A stretch of DNA of 64,000 nucleotides from contig NZ_CP165782.1 in the NCBI RefSeq assembly GCF_000513895.2, positions 1,612,001-1,676,000 on the forward strand. Direction: 5' to 3'. Positions 56,140 through 64,000 of this stretch are shown here, piece after piece. The translations under genes were made by a program, and so were the position numbers. The notes below the pieces were generated by a model. It saw only the letters and a program-made list of their open reading frames with translations, ran no database searches and was not told where the DNA came from. The number at the start of each line of letters is the position of its first letter. Position 1 is the first letter of the stretch. The stretch is from Ensifer sp. WSM1721 (lineage in GTDB: Bacteria; Pseudomonadota; Alphaproteobacteria; Rhizobiales; Rhizobiaceae).

Positions 56140-57531
56140 ATGACATCGACGCGTACGGAAACAGATACGTTCGGGCCCATCGAAGTGGCGAGCGACCGCT
56201 ACTGGGGCGCCCAGGCCCAGCGCTCGCTCGGCAACTTCAAGATTGGTTGGGAAAAGCAGCCGCTGGCAATCGTCCGCGCGCTCGGCATCGTGAAGCAGGC
56301 CGCTGCCCGCGCCAACATGGCGCTCGGTCGCCTCGATACGGAGATCGGCGACGCCATCGTCAAGGCCGCGCAGGAAGTGATCGACGGCAAGCTCAACGAC
56401 CATTTCCCGCTCGTCGTCTGGCAGACGGGCTCCGGCACGCAGTCGAACATGAATGCCAACGAGGTCATCTCCAACCGGGCGATCGAATTGCTCGGCGGCG
56501 TGATGGGCTCGAAAAAGCCCGTTCATCCGAACGACCACGTCAATATGAGCCAGTCGTCGAACGATACCTATCCGACGGCGATGCACATTGCCTGCGCGGA
56601 ACGCGTCATCCACGACCTGCTGCCGGCGCTCAAGCACCTGCACAAGGCGCTCGAGGAGAAGGTGAAAGCCTTCGACCACATCATCAAGATCGGCCGCACG
56701 CATACTCAGGACGCGACGCCGCTGACGCTCGGCCAGGAGTTTTCCGGCTACGCGGCGCAGGTTGCCTCCTCGATCAAGCGGATCGAGATGACGCTTCCCG
56801 GACTCTGCGAACTCGCCCAGGGCGGAACCGCCGTCGGTACCGGCCTCAACGCTCCCGTCGGCTTTGCCGAAAAGGTGGCGCAAGCGATCGCCGCGATCAC
56901 CGGCATCGCCTTTACCTCGGCGCCAAACAAGTTCGAAGCACTGGCGGCGCACGATTCGATGGTCTTCAGCCACGGGGCCATCAACGCCACCGCGGCCGCC
57001 CTCTTCAAGATCGCCAACGATATCCGCTTCCTCGGCTCCGGCCCGCGCTCCGGTCTCGGCGAGCTGTCGCTGCCGGAAAACGAACCCGGCTCGTCGATCA
57101 TGCCGGGCAAGGTCAATCCGACCCAGTGCGAGGCGCTGACGCAGGTCTGCGTCCAGGTCTTCGGCAACCACGCGGCGCTGACCTTCGCCGGCAGCCAGGG
57201 TCATTTCGAACTCAACGTCTACAATCCGCTGATGGCCTACAACTTCCTGCAATCGGTGCAGCTCCTCGCCGATGCGGCTATCTCCTTCACCGACAATTGC
57301 GTCGTCGGCATCGAGGCGCGGGAGGACAACATCAAGGCCGCGCTCGAGCGTTCATTGATGCTGGTGACCGCACTGGCGCCGAAGATCGGCTACGACAATG
57401 CCGCCAAGATCGCCAAGACCGCGCACAAGAACGGCACGACTCTGCGTGAAGAGGCCGTCGGCGGCGGTTATGTGACGGATGAAGAGTTCGACGCGATCGT
57501 GCGTCCCGAGACCATGATCAGCCCCGCCTGA
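56140..57531 (+). CDS. fumC: Class II fumarate hydratase
   Basis: The 463-residue, iron-free fumarase converts fumarate to L-malate in the citric acid cycle. It shows [15 protein letters not shown] near residue 98, the B-site [14 protein letters not shown] near residue 130, [16 protein letters not shown] near residue 188, and the class signature [15 protein letters not shown] near residue 320. ATG 56140 gives the standard length; ATGs at 56110 and 56122 are in frame but less likely. It is followed by a GC hairpin. Confidence 0.96.
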   Translation: MTSTRTETDTFGPIEVASDRYWGAQAQRSLGNFKIGWEKQPLAIVRALGIVKQAAARANMALGRLDTEIGDAIVKAAQEVIDGKLNDHFPLVVWQTGSGTQSNMNANEVISNRAIELLGGVMGSKKPVHPNDHVNMSQSSNDTYPTAMHIACAERVIHDLLPALKHLHKALEEKVKAFDHIIKIGRTHTQDATPLTLGQEFSGYAAQVASSIKRIEMTLPGLCELAQGGTAVGTGLNAPVGFAEKVAQAIAAITGIAFTSAPNKFEALAAHDSMVFSHGAINATAAALFKIANDIRFLGSGPRSGLGELSLPENEPGSSIMPGKVNPTQCEALTQVCVQVFGNHAALTFAGSQGHFELNVYNPLMAYNFLQSVQLLADAAISFTDNCVVGIEAREDNIKAALERSLMLVTALAPKIGYDNAAKIAKTAHKNGTTLREEAVGGGYVTDEEFDAIVRPETMISPA

Positions 57532-57541
57532 TCGCATCTCC

Positions 57542-57566
57542 GGCCGCGGCCTTCGGCGCCGCGGCC
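57542..57566 (+). terminator. GC hairpin after fumC
   Basis: GGCCGCGGC (57542-57550) and GCCGCGGCC (57558-57566) pair perfectly with a seven-base loop, ten bases past the stop. There is no T-run. Confidence 0.5.
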
Positions 57567-57721
57567 CTCGCCTGGCCTGCGGCGACCGCAGGAACTCGCT
57601 TTTCCTCGACGGAAAATCGATCGAATTGTCTCAATGCGACCAAGCAATCGTTAAGAGTTCGCAAATCATTTGCCCCTAAAAATCGGCACTCATTAGAGAC
57701 AATTGAATTAAAGGCTTGCAT

Positions 57722-58792
57722 ATGCAAACCGCAGCCGCTGGCAGGATTTCGACGCCCGATATTGCCGGGCAGATCACACATGCGATGCGGCTGATGGGTG
57801 TCGCCCCGCTGCCGCGCAATTACGAACTCTATTACGAGGCCTATCTCGGCTCGAACCCCCAGCTGTCGAAGGACCTTGCCGCGCTGGGCAGCCGCGCGAC
57901 CCAGGACGAGCTCGACGCGATCGGCGCGCGCTATTTCAGCCATGTTCACCACCCGAACGGTATCGAACGAGCACACAGCACGCTCGCAACAAAGCTCGTG
58001 GACCTCGTCAGCCTTCTGAAGGAGGAACAATCGGCGCTCGAGAGCTATAACAAGGTTCTCGACGAAGCTTACGTCAACATCACCAGCAAGAGTGCTGCGA
58101 GCGCCGATATCCTGCGCCACGCGATCCGCCTCTTGAGCGAGGCGACGGTCGACACCATGAACCAGGGCAAGGAACGAGTGCAGACGGTCGTTCAGAAGTC
58201 CTTCGAGATGGAGGTCATCCGCCAGGAGCTCGACGAATACAAGCGTATAGCCAACACCGACTCGCTGACGCGGCTTGCCAATCGCCGCGCCTTCGACGAG
58301 AACCTCGCTGCCGTCTACAACAACGAGCATCTACGGAACTTCACCGGCCTCCTCGTCGCCGACATCGACCACTTCAAGAAGGTCAACGACAGTTTCGGCC
58401 ATCCGGTCGGCGACAAGATCCTAGCGACCGTGGGCAACGTCATCCGCGCAAATCTCCGCCGCGACGCCTTCGTCGCGCGCACCGGCGGCGAGGAGTTTGC
58501 CGTCATCCTCGGCGACAGCAGCCAGGAGGAATGCCTGCAAGCCGCCGATCGCATCCGCATGGTGCTGGCCAGCACGCCGTTCAAGAACTCCAGGAGCGGC
58601 GTCAACTATGGGCCGATCACCCTTTCCGTCGGCGTCTGCATGGCGACTGCGGCGGAGGACCCGATCGATCTATACAACAAGGCCGACATTGCCCTCTATG
58701 CCGCCAAGAATGCCGGCCGCAACCGGACGCTGCTCTTCGAGGAAGGCATGCGCAAGGAATCAAGCCGCAACTGGCTGATCTACCGCCGCTAA
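57722..58792 (+). CDS. GGDEF-domain diguanylate cyclase
   Basis: The 356-residue protein has residues about 1-165 as a helical N-terminal region I cannot name (RNYELYYEAYLGS near residue 35, then a coiled stretch). Residues about 190-345 form a GGDEF domain (DSLTRLANRRAFDEN, VADIDHFKKVNDSFGH, RTGGEEFAVIL). The GGEEF active site and metal-binding Asp are intact, so it should make cyclic di-GMP. The inhibitory RxxD site is not in canonical form (RRDA at that place). No membrane segment is present. ATG 57722 follows AAAGG; TTG 57716 is the alternative. Confidence 0.9.
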   Translation: MQTAAAGRISTPDIAGQITHAMRLMGVAPLPRNYELYYEAYLGSNPQLSKDLAALGSRATQDELDAIGARYFSHVHHPNGIERAHSTLATKLVDLVSLLKEEQSALESYNKVLDEAYVNITSKSAASADILRHAIRLLSEATVDTMNQGKERVQTVVQKSFEMEVIRQELDEYKRIANTDSLTRLANRRAFDENLAAVYNNEHLRNFTGLLVADIDHFKKVNDSFGHPVGDKILATVGNVIRANLRRDAFVARTGGEEFAVILGDSSQEECLQAADRIRMVLASTPFKNSRSGVNYGPITLSVGVCMATAAEDPIDLYNKADIALYAAKNAGRNRTLLFEEGMRKESSRNWLIYRR

Positions 58793-58826
58793 GGACGGAT
58801 TGCGTCGTCGCGGGCGGCGAGCGCGA

Positions 58827-59264
58827 TCAAGCGGCCGAATTGGCGAATGCCTCGGGCACTTGCACGGCTGCTTCCGGGTGCATCCACAGCGGCTCCCAGA
58901 TATGGCCGTCGAGATCCTCAAAGCAGCGGCTGTACATGAAGGCCGTGTCCTGCGACTTGTCGCGCACTTCGCGTCCACCGGTCGCGACCGCCTTCTCGGT
59001 GATCGCATCTACCGCCTCGCGGCTCTCCTGAGAAATGACGAGCAGCATTTCGCTCGTCATATGTGCATCCGCGATCCGCTTGGACGTGAACTGACTGAAC
59101 TTGTCGTGCGTGAGCAGCATTATGAAAGTTGTCTCGGAGAACACCATGCACGCGGCGGTCTCGTCCGTAAACTTGGGCTGGTTCACCGCGCCGATCGCCT
59201 CGTAAAAGGCCTTGGACTTGGCAAGGTCGGCTACCGGCAGGTTGACGAAGATCATGCGGGGCAT
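58827..59264 (-). CDS. VOC family (lactoylglutathione-lyase-like) protein
   Basis: The 145-residue protein has VNLPVADLAKSKAFYEAIG near the N-terminus and a C-terminal FEDLDGHIWEPLWM with the metal-ligand Glu, typical of the vicinal oxygen chelate fold. ATG 59264 follows AGGAGG. It is third in a minus-strand run, hydrolase-PPOX-VOC, with gaps of 88 and 68 bases, divergent from a MarR gene. That suggests a small detoxification cluster. The substrate is unknown. Confidence 0.87.
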   Translation of the reverse strand: MPRMIFVNLPVADLAKSKAFYEAIGAVNQPKFTDETAACMVFSETTFIMLLTHDKFSQFTSKRIADAHMTSEMLLVISQESREAVDAITEKAVATGGREVRDKSQDTAFMYSRCFEDLDGHIWEPLWMHPEAAVQVPEAFANSAA

Positions 59265-59332
59265 AAAGTCCTCCTGTCCTCCGTGAGTGCCTCAAAACAT
59301 AGGCAAGACCGGTCGAGTGCTTGATTGAAGCC

Positions 59333-59941
59333 CTACCACATAGTCTTGGCCGCGCGCATCGGCCATTCCCGGTCATAGCTCTCCTTGTCGAAATCGGCCT
59401 TGGCGGCCTTGAGCAGCGCGCCGGGCGTCGGCAGTGATGCCGGATCGACGAAGCGCTCCGGGTTCCAAAGCTCGGAGCGGATCAGCGCCCGCGCGCATTG
59501 GAAGTAGACCTCGGCGATCGTGACGACGATGACGCTGCGCGGATGCTTGCCGTCGACTTCGAACGACCCGGTCAAGGCCGGATCGACGCTAATCACGGCC
59601 GTGCCGTTGATGCGCATCGTCGTGTTCGAGCCTGGCACTAGGAACAGGAGCGCCACGCGCGGATCGCGGACGATGTTGGCAAGCGAATCCACCCGGTTGT
59701 TACCGCGCCAGTCCGGCATCAGCACGGTCCTTTCGTCGGCGACGCGGACGACAGAGTGGCCGTCACCGCGCGGCGAACAATCGAGCCCTTCCGGTCCGAC
59801 GGTCGCGAGTGCCGCGAAGGGCGAGGCCTTGATCATCTGCCGATATTCGGCCGTCAGCACCGTCGTCACCTTGACGATCGACGCTTCGCTCGTTTCGCCG
59901 TAGAGCGTCTTCAGTTCTTCGATCGTCGTGATGATCGTCAT
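59333..59941 (-). CDS. Pyridoxamine-phosphate-oxidase-fold flavoprotein (MSMEG_1061-like)
   Basis: The 202-residue protein has a split-barrel FMN-binding fold: FAALATVGPEGLDCSPRGD near residue 45, VLMPDWRGNNRVDSLANIVRDPRVALLFLVPG near residue 75 (given in part), and VYFQCARALIRSELWNP near residue 150. The pattern fits the MSMEG_1061 branch of the PPOX superfamily, reductases or oxidases of unknown substrate, possibly F420- or FMN-dependent. ATG 59941 follows AGGAGG. It is in the same run as the VOC and hydrolase genes. Confidence 0.85.
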   Translation of the reverse strand: MTIITTIEELKTLYGETSEASIVKVTTVLTAEYRQMIKASPFAALATVGPEGLDCSPRGDGHSVVRVADERTVLMPDWRGNNRVDSLANIVRDPRVALLFLVPGSNTTMRINGTAVISVDPALTGSFEVDGKHPRSVIVVTIAEVYFQCARALIRSELWNPERFVDPASLPTPGALLKAAKADFDKESYDREWPMRAAKTMW

Positions 59942-60029
59942 GCCCACCTCCTGCAACGTCAGTCGCGCAACGAAAGCGCCATCTGCGCGTGTTCGTTTCG
60001 AGGAATAGCGTGACGCGCTTATGACGCCA

Positions 60030-60947
60030 TCAGGCGATTCTTCTCAGGCGGGGCTCTCTTCTTTCCTGTGCAAGGAATGCCGAAATCTTGTCGATGACGG
60101 GCGCTGCGGAAACGATGCGGCGATGGCCGAAACCGTTCGCCCAGTGCAATTCGACGTTCGGGCCGACCGCGCCGTAGCGGCGGGCGTGCTCGGCGGGGAC
60201 CTCCTTGTCGTCCTCCGCATGGAGGACGAGCACCGGCTTGCGCAATGCCGCAAGAATGCGGGTCGCATCAAAGCCGTCGACGCGGCGCCCCGAGAGACGC
60301 TCGACCATACCTTCGAAAGCCGCCTGGGCTTTCGGCGCGAGATCCAATATCTTGCCGAAGCCCTTGAACAACCATGTCATTTCGCTCGGCGCGCCGATCA
60401 GCACCAGCTTCTCCGGCACGCGCGCGGGCACGTCGCAGAGCACCGCACCGGCCGCACAGGCGAGGCTCGCACCGCCGAAAGAATGGCCGATGCCGACATC
60501 GAAACCGTCGAAGTGGCGCCAGGCGGCATCGACCGCCCGGACAGCCTGCGGCATGGTCAACGTGCGTCCAGGCGACGCTCCGTGTCCGGGCCAGTCGAGC
60601 GCGACCACCTCCGCGCCGGACGAGAGCAGACTCTCGATCATCGTCGCCAGATAATCGCTGCGTGATCCCCAGCCGTGTGCAAGCAGGACCCGCGGTCCGC
60701 TGCCGCCCGGCAGCCGCTCGAAATGTCGGGCGACCAGCCAACCGCCCGCGAAGGACAATGTGACCCGCCGCGAGCGTGCCATGACCGGTGCCGCAGCTTT
60801 CAAAAGGGCCGCCTCCTTGCCGTTCCTCGGCTTGCGGCTCGGCGTGCGGCAGAATATCCAGAACGCCGTTCTGCCGGCTGCCTCGGCTGAAACCGTGGAG
60901 ACGGCCTTCAGCGACAGACGGATGACCTTGTTCGCAAAGGGTGCCAT
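60030..60947 (-). CDS. Alpha/beta hydrolase
   Basis: The 305-residue protein has the oxyanion-hole LLAHGWGSRSDY near residue 90, the nucleophile elbow GIGHSFGGAS near residue 153 (Ser), an acidic residue in LHAEDDKEVP near residue 245, and the His in GFGHRRI near residue 275. It may have an N-terminal amphipathic segment but no clear signal peptide. It is divergent from marR with a palindrome between, so is probably under MarR control. The substrate is unknown. Confidence 0.86.
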   Translation of the reverse strand: MAPFANKVIRLSLKAVSTVSAEAAGRTAFWIFCRTPSRKPRNGKEAALLKAAAPVMARSRRVTLSFAGGWLVARHFERLPGGSGPRVLLAHGWGSRSDYLATMIESLLSSGAEVVALDWPGHGASPGRTLTMPQAVRAVDAAWRHFDGFDVGIGHSFGGASLACAAGAVLCDVPARVPEKLVLIGAPSEMTWLFKGFGKILDLAPKAQAAFEGMVERLSGRRVDGFDATRILAALRKPVLVLHAEDDKEVPAEHARRYGAVGPNVELHWANGFGHRRIVSAAPVIDKISAFLAQERREPRLRRIA

Positions 60948-60964
60948 AGTGGTACTCTCTTGAA

Positions 60965-60982
60965 ATGTTCAATCATGAACAT
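60965..60982. promoter_or_regulatory. Perfect 18-bp palindrome between hydrolase and marR genes, likely MarR operator
   Basis: ATGTTCAATCATGAACAT is an exact inverted repeat with a four-base centre. It lies 17 bases upstream of the hydrolase start and 12 bases ahead of the preferred marR start, the usual place for a MarR site that controls both genes. A short TTGTACAA palindrome (60985-60992) follows. Confidence 0.72.
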
Positions 60983-60994
60983 AATTGTACAACG

Positions 60995-61486
60995 ATGAAC
61001 AAAAAGCAAGTGACAACTGAGCACCATCACTTTCCCTGGGATCATCCCCGCTTCCGCAGTTGGATCGCCGTCGCCCGCGCCTGTCAGTTGATGCAGCAGA
61101 CGCTGGCGCGCGCACTTGCCCATCTCGACATCAAGCCGCCGCATCTAGATATCCTGATCAACCTCTATCGCTTCGAGGGCATCACGCAGCAGGAGCTTGC
61201 GCGCAAGCTGCTCGTCGGCCGCTCCAATATGAGCATGCTGCTGCCGCAGCTGGAAAAGCGCGGCCTGATCGAGCGTCGGGGCGACGAGCGGGACAAGCGC
61301 ATCCTGCGACTGTTCCTCACACCGGGGGGGCGTACGCTCACAGAGGAAGCGATGGAGATTCAAACGGCGCTGATCGACAAATCCCTCGCAGCCGATACGA
61401 TCGAAGAGTGTATGGTTATCGCGCAGTCGATGGAGCGGCTCATCGCCGTGCTGCTTAAGGAAGACGCCGAAATGTCGGAAAACTAA
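60995..61486 (+). CDS. MarR family transcriptional regulator
   Basis: The 163-residue protein has a winged helix-turn-helix with QQELARKLLVGRSNMSMLLPQLEKRGLIERR and the Asp-Glu-Arg-Asp wing (GDERDKRILRLFLTPGG), flanked by dimerisation helices, all typical of MarR (segments given in part). The first in-frame ATG (60965) is inside the palindromic operator, so 60995 is preferred; neither has a clear ribosome site. It probably represses itself and the divergent hydrolase-PPOX-VOC run. Confidence 0.88.
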   Translation: MNKKQVTTEHHHFPWDHPRFRSWIAVARACQLMQQTLARALAHLDIKPPHLDILINLYRFEGITQQELARKLLVGRSNMSMLLPQLEKRGLIERRGDERDKRILRLFLTPGGRTLTEEAMEIQTALIDKSLAADTIEECMVIAQSMERLIAVLLKEDAEMSEN

Positions 61487-61533
61487 GCTAAGCCGAATTG
61501 GGCGGAGCGCTTGGCACCTCCGATTTCAGATCA

Positions 61534-61911
61534 CTAGCGCGGCTTCTCGGCCTTGTCGCGCGACATCCCCTTTTCGGCGAGCTCCTGCTCATAGGCCTTG
61601 AAGAGCTGCTCGCCCTTCTCGCCGAGTTCCCGCAAATAGGTCCAGGTATAGATACCGGTGTCATGGAAATCGTCGAACCCGATCCGCACCGCGTAGTTGC
61701 CCGTCGGCTGGACCGAAATGATCTGGACGTTTCGCTTGCCTGGCACTGTCACCCGTTGGCCGGGCCCGTGTCCCTGCACCTCGGCCGAGGGCGAGAGAAC
61801 GCGCAAGAGCTCGGCGGACAAGTCGAAGGAAGCGCCGTCGTCGAATGTCACGCTCAGCCGGCAGCGATCTTTCGATACACGCAGTTCGGTCGGCCAGAAT
61901 TCGCTCATCAT
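61534..61911 (-). CDS. DUF971 family protein (gamma-butyrobetaine-hydroxylase-like N-terminal domain)
   Basis: The 125-residue protein has WPTELRVSKDRCRLSVTFDDG at the start and IISVQPTGNYAVRIGFDDFHDTGIYTW in the middle (given in part). This is the DUF971 pattern, found alone or at the N-terminus of carnitine-synthesis hydroxylases and linked to Fe-S assembly scaffolds in some organisms. ATG 61911 or 61908 follows GGAG. Function is not settled. It converges on marR and is divergent from moaA. Confidence 0.85.
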   Translation of the reverse strand: MMSEFWPTELRVSKDRCRLSVTFDDGASFDLSAELLRVLSPSAEVQGHGPGQRVTVPGKRNVQIISVQPTGNYAVRIGFDDFHDTGIYTWTYLRELGEKGEQLFKAYEQELAEKGMSRDKAEKPR

Positions 61912-62068
61912 CGTTGCTCCGTGTTCGTCACCCGCTCAGTAAAGCAGAATTGAACGGACGGAAATCTCCTCGATACGCCTTTCCCGATATTTGAAGCAGT
62001 TTGCGCCAGTATGCTCCTTGACGCGACCTTTTTTGCCCACGACATTGAAGGCGGTTGGGAGAAAAGAT

Positions 62069-63118
62069 TTGAACACCGCCGCCATAAACCAGACAAACGC
62101 GCGACCGCTCGAAACGACATCCGCTCCGATGATCGACCCCTTCGGTCGTGCGGTCACCTATCTGCGCGTCTCCGTCACCGACCGCTGCGACTTCCGCTGC
62201 ACCTACTGCATGGCGGAACACATGACCTTCCTGCCGAAAAAGGACCTGCTGACGCTCGAGGAGCTGAAGCGGCTCTGTTCCGCCTTCATCGCCAAGGGCG
62301 TGCGCAAGCTGAGACTCACCGGCGGCGAGCCGCTGGTGCGCAAGAACATCATGTTCCTCGTGCGTGAACTCGGCCGGGAGATCGAAGCGGGCCGGCTCGA
62401 CGAACTGACGCTCACCACCAACGGTTCGCAACTGGCCAAATACGCGGCCGAGCTTGTCGAGTGCGGCGTTCGCCGTATCAATGTATCGCTCGATACGCGT
62501 GATCCCGACAAGTTCCGCCAGATCACGCGCTGGGGGGAACTCGCTAAGGTGCTCGAAGGCATCGATGCGGCGCAGGCGGCCGGGCTCAAGGTCAAGATCA
62601 ACGCAGTCGCCCTCAAGGGTTTCAACGACACGGAGATTCCGGAATTGATGCGCTGGGCGCATGGCCGCGGCATGGACCTAACGCTGATCGAGACAATGCC
62701 GATGGGCGAGGTCGATGAGGACAGGACCGATCACTACCTGCCGCTGTCGGAAATGCGTGAACGCCTCGAAACCGAGTTCACTTTGAAGGACATCCCCTAC
62801 CGTACCGGCGGCCCCGCCCGCTATGTCGAAGTTAAGGAAACCGGCGGACGCCTCGGCCTCATCACCCCGCTCACGCACAATTTCTGCGAAAGCTGCAACC
62901 GCGTGCGTCTCACGTGCACGGGCACGCTCTATATGTGTCTCGGCCAGAACGATGCAGCCGACCTCCGCGCCGCGCTGCGCGCGACCGATGACGACGCCTA
63001 TCTCGCCCAAGTCATCGACGAGGCGATTGGCCGCAAGCCAAAGGGCCATGATTTCATCATCGACCGCGAGCACAACCGCCCGGCTGTAGCTCGCCATATG
63101 AGCGTGACCGGCGGCTGA
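62069..63118 (+). CDS. moaA: GTP 3',8-cyclase MoaA
   Basis: The 349-residue radical SAM enzyme starts molybdenum cofactor synthesis by converting GTP to the cyclic 8-dihydro intermediate. It shows Cys40, Cys44 and Cys47 in CDFRCTYC, the second cluster ligands in [13 protein letters not shown] near residue 275, LTGGEPLVR near residue 77, and the conserved C-terminal Gly-Gly. A TTG start at 62069 is chosen. GGGAG lies seven bases ahead and the length then equals the family's. The frame to 61991 has no such site. Confidence 0.95.
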   Translation: MNTAAINQTNARPLETTSAPMIDPFGRAVTYLRVSVTDRCDFRCTYCMAEHMTFLPKKDLLTLEELKRLCSAFIAKGVRKLRLTGGEPLVRKNIMFLVRELGREIEAGRLDELTLTTNGSQLAKYAAELVECGVRRINVSLDTRDPDKFRQITRWGELAKVLEGIDAAQAAGLKVKINAVALKGFNDTEIPELMRWAHGRGMDLTLIETMPMGEVDEDRTDHYLPLSEMRERLETEFTLKDIPYRTGGPARYVEVKETGGRLGLITPLTHNFCESCNRVRLTCTGTLYMCLGQNDAADLRAALRATDDDAYLAQVIDEAIGRKPKGHDFIIDREHNRPAVARHMSVTGG

Positions 63119-63153
63119 TCTTTGTATTTCAAGTAGGGCCAAGCGGCGACGTA

Positions 63154-63310
63154 TTTGCCCCTCGTACGCCTGCCGGCGCCGTCTCCCCGCAAGCGGGGCG
63201 AAGGGACTCGCAGCAGCGCCCCGCGCCTTAAGGGGCCGCTGCAACGGGCGGCCGCTACGAGACACGTCCCCTCTCCCCGCATGCGGGGAGAGGGCTAGGG
63301 TGACGGGCAA
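63154..63310. repeat. Rhizobial-type intergenic mosaic element with a 26-bp perfect palindrome
   Basis: The element begins near TTTGCCCCTC and ends near GACGGGCAAAG, with loosely inverted ends. Inside are a CCCCGC-AAG-CGGGG hairpin (63185-63198), a GC-rich stem around 63209-63242, and the exact 26-base palindrome 63269-63294 (CCCTCTCCCCGCA and its complement). It lies between the convergent moaA and chemoreceptor genes. Confidence 0.8.
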
Positions 63311-63319
63311 AGTCTCGAC

Positions 63320-64000
63320 TTAGGCCGCGTAGGTGTAACCGCCCCGGCCCTGCATGCCCTGTCCGCCCGTTCCCGTCTTGAAGCGCTCGATCTTCTCGTT
63401 GAGCACCTCCACCTGGCGGCGCAAGCCGTGGATTTCGGCCGTATTCTCCTCGACCATCGCGGCGTTCTGCTGAGTGATCAGTTCGACCTCGTGAACGGCC
63501 GCGTTGACCTCGTTGAGGCCCGTATATTGGTCGGCAGCGGCGGCTTCGATATTGCTGACGAGTCGATGGATGGTCGCGATGTGATCGTTGATGACCGACA
63601 GCGCATCGCCGGTCTCCTGCACCAGCGCAACGCCGCTGCGCACCTGGGTGGAGCTCACGGAGATCAGTTCCTTGATCTCGCGTGCGGCCCCGGCACAGCG
63701 CTGCGCCAGTTCACGGACTTCCTGCGCCACGACGGCAAAGCCGCGGCCCGCCTCGCCGGCGCGCGCCGCCTCGACGCCAGCATTCAGCGCCAGGAGGTTC
63801 GTCTGGAAGGCGATCTCGTCGATTACCCCGATGATCGTGCCGATCTTCTCCGAGGAGCGGTTGATTTCCGCCATGGCGTCGATCGCCTTGGCGACCACTT
63901 GGCCGGAATGCTGTGCGTAGGAATTCGTCTCGTCGACCGAGACCGTGGTCTGCCGGGCGCTTTCGGCGGTCGCACGGACGATCTCCGTCAGCTGGCGAAG
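63320..64000 (-). CDS. Methyl-accepting chemotaxis protein, C-terminal signalling domain, 5' part outside the window
   Basis: The frame is open to the right edge. The visible 226 residues form the coiled signalling hairpin of a chemoreceptor. The highly conserved tip IDEIAFQTNLLALNAGVEAARAGEAGRGFAVVAQEVRELAQR (given here as the match region, near residues 60-100 of the visible part) binds CheA and CheW. ITQQNAAMVEEN near the end is a typical methylation-region segment. The sensor part is not visible. The tail after it is Gly-rich and lacks a CheR-docking pentapeptide. Confidence 0.93.
   Translation of the reverse strand, partial: LRQLTEIVRATAESARQTTVSVDETNSYAQHSGQVVAKAIDAMAEINRSSEKIGTIIGVIDEIAFQTNLLALNAGVEAARAGEAGRGFAVVAQEVRELAQRCAGAAREIKELISVSSTQVRSGVALVQETGDALSVINDHIATIHRLVSNIEAAAADQYTGLNEVNAAVHEVELITQQNAAMVEENTAEIHGLRRQVEVLNEKIERFKTGTGGQGMQGRGGYTYAA

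Noticed and set aside
56058..57449. 463-codon + strand frame overlapping fumC in another frame
   Set aside because: It is Arg-rich shadow translation of fumC; the fumarase signature is in the other frame.

Overview
The window reads as core chromosome of an alphaproteobacterial rhizobium, most likely Sinorhizobium (Ensifer). The supporting signs are a sinR/sinI acyl-homoserine-lactone pair beside a dme-type malic enzyme, a roughly 2,090-residue growth-pole-ring-like coiled-coil protein, a three-gene cytochrome bc1 operon with an unfused cytochrome c1, high GC content with long antisense open frames, and several palindromic intergenic elements of the kind scattered through rhizobial genomes. 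I see no prophage, insertion sequence, CRISPR array, rRNA or tRNA, and no clear horizontally acquired island. The assignment to genus is inference from gene content.

Layout. 1-5.7 kb: a YcjF-like membrane protein cut by the left edge, a small exported protein, the overlapping folate operon folP-folB-folK, a DUF922 putative zinc protease, an adrenodoxin-type ferredoxin and an orphan Hpt protein. 6.2-12.5 kb: the giant polar-growth protein, with several internal tandem duplications. 13-20.6 kb: a VOC protein, petABC, and two tandem exporter half-transporters. 21-26 kb: trmL, a SoxR-controlled FMN reductase with soxR, an MFS transporter, hemF and a BON protein. 26-32.6 kb: a four-gene Mla-type lipid transport operon, another MFS carrier and an LpxH-like phosphoesterase. 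32.7-36.9 kb: dme, sinR, sinI. 37-46.6 kb: a DUF2865 exported protein, bluB under a cobalamin riboswitch, a nadE/beta-propeller pair, an LTA-synthase-like phosphoglycerol transferase and a tadE/tadG-like pair. 46.7-57.5 kb: an unrecognised protein with two winged-helix-like segments, a GFA protein, class II DAHP synthase, glutathione reductase, DUF2059, rpiA, gph, a large L,D-transpeptidase and fumC. 57.7-64 kb: a diguanylate cyclase, a VOC/PPOX/hydrolase cluster divergent from a MarR regulator, a DUF971 protein, moaA, and the end of a chemoreceptor cut by the right edge.

The genes form several functional groups: folate and molybdopterin cofactor synthesis, NAD and B12 lower-ligand synthesis, respiration (bc1, fumarase, malic enzyme), redox defence (gor, soxR with its flavin reductase), envelope building (Mla, L,D-transpeptidase, polar growth ring, glucan or lipid head-group transfer) and signalling (quorum sensing, c-di-GMP, chemotaxis, Hpt).

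The most informative non-coding signals are a complete SoxR-type promoter with a 19-bp spacer, two inverted repeats ahead of sinI, a cobalamin riboswitch with a ribosome-site-blocking hairpin ahead of bluB, a perfect 18-bp palindrome ahead of marR, a probable trans-acting small RNA with a C/U-rich loop near 4.75 kb, and three copies of one structured repeat of about 100 bp. No wholly new multi-gene system is evident. The best leads for novelty are the small RNA candidates, the double winged-helix protein and the repeat architecture of the polar-growth protein.
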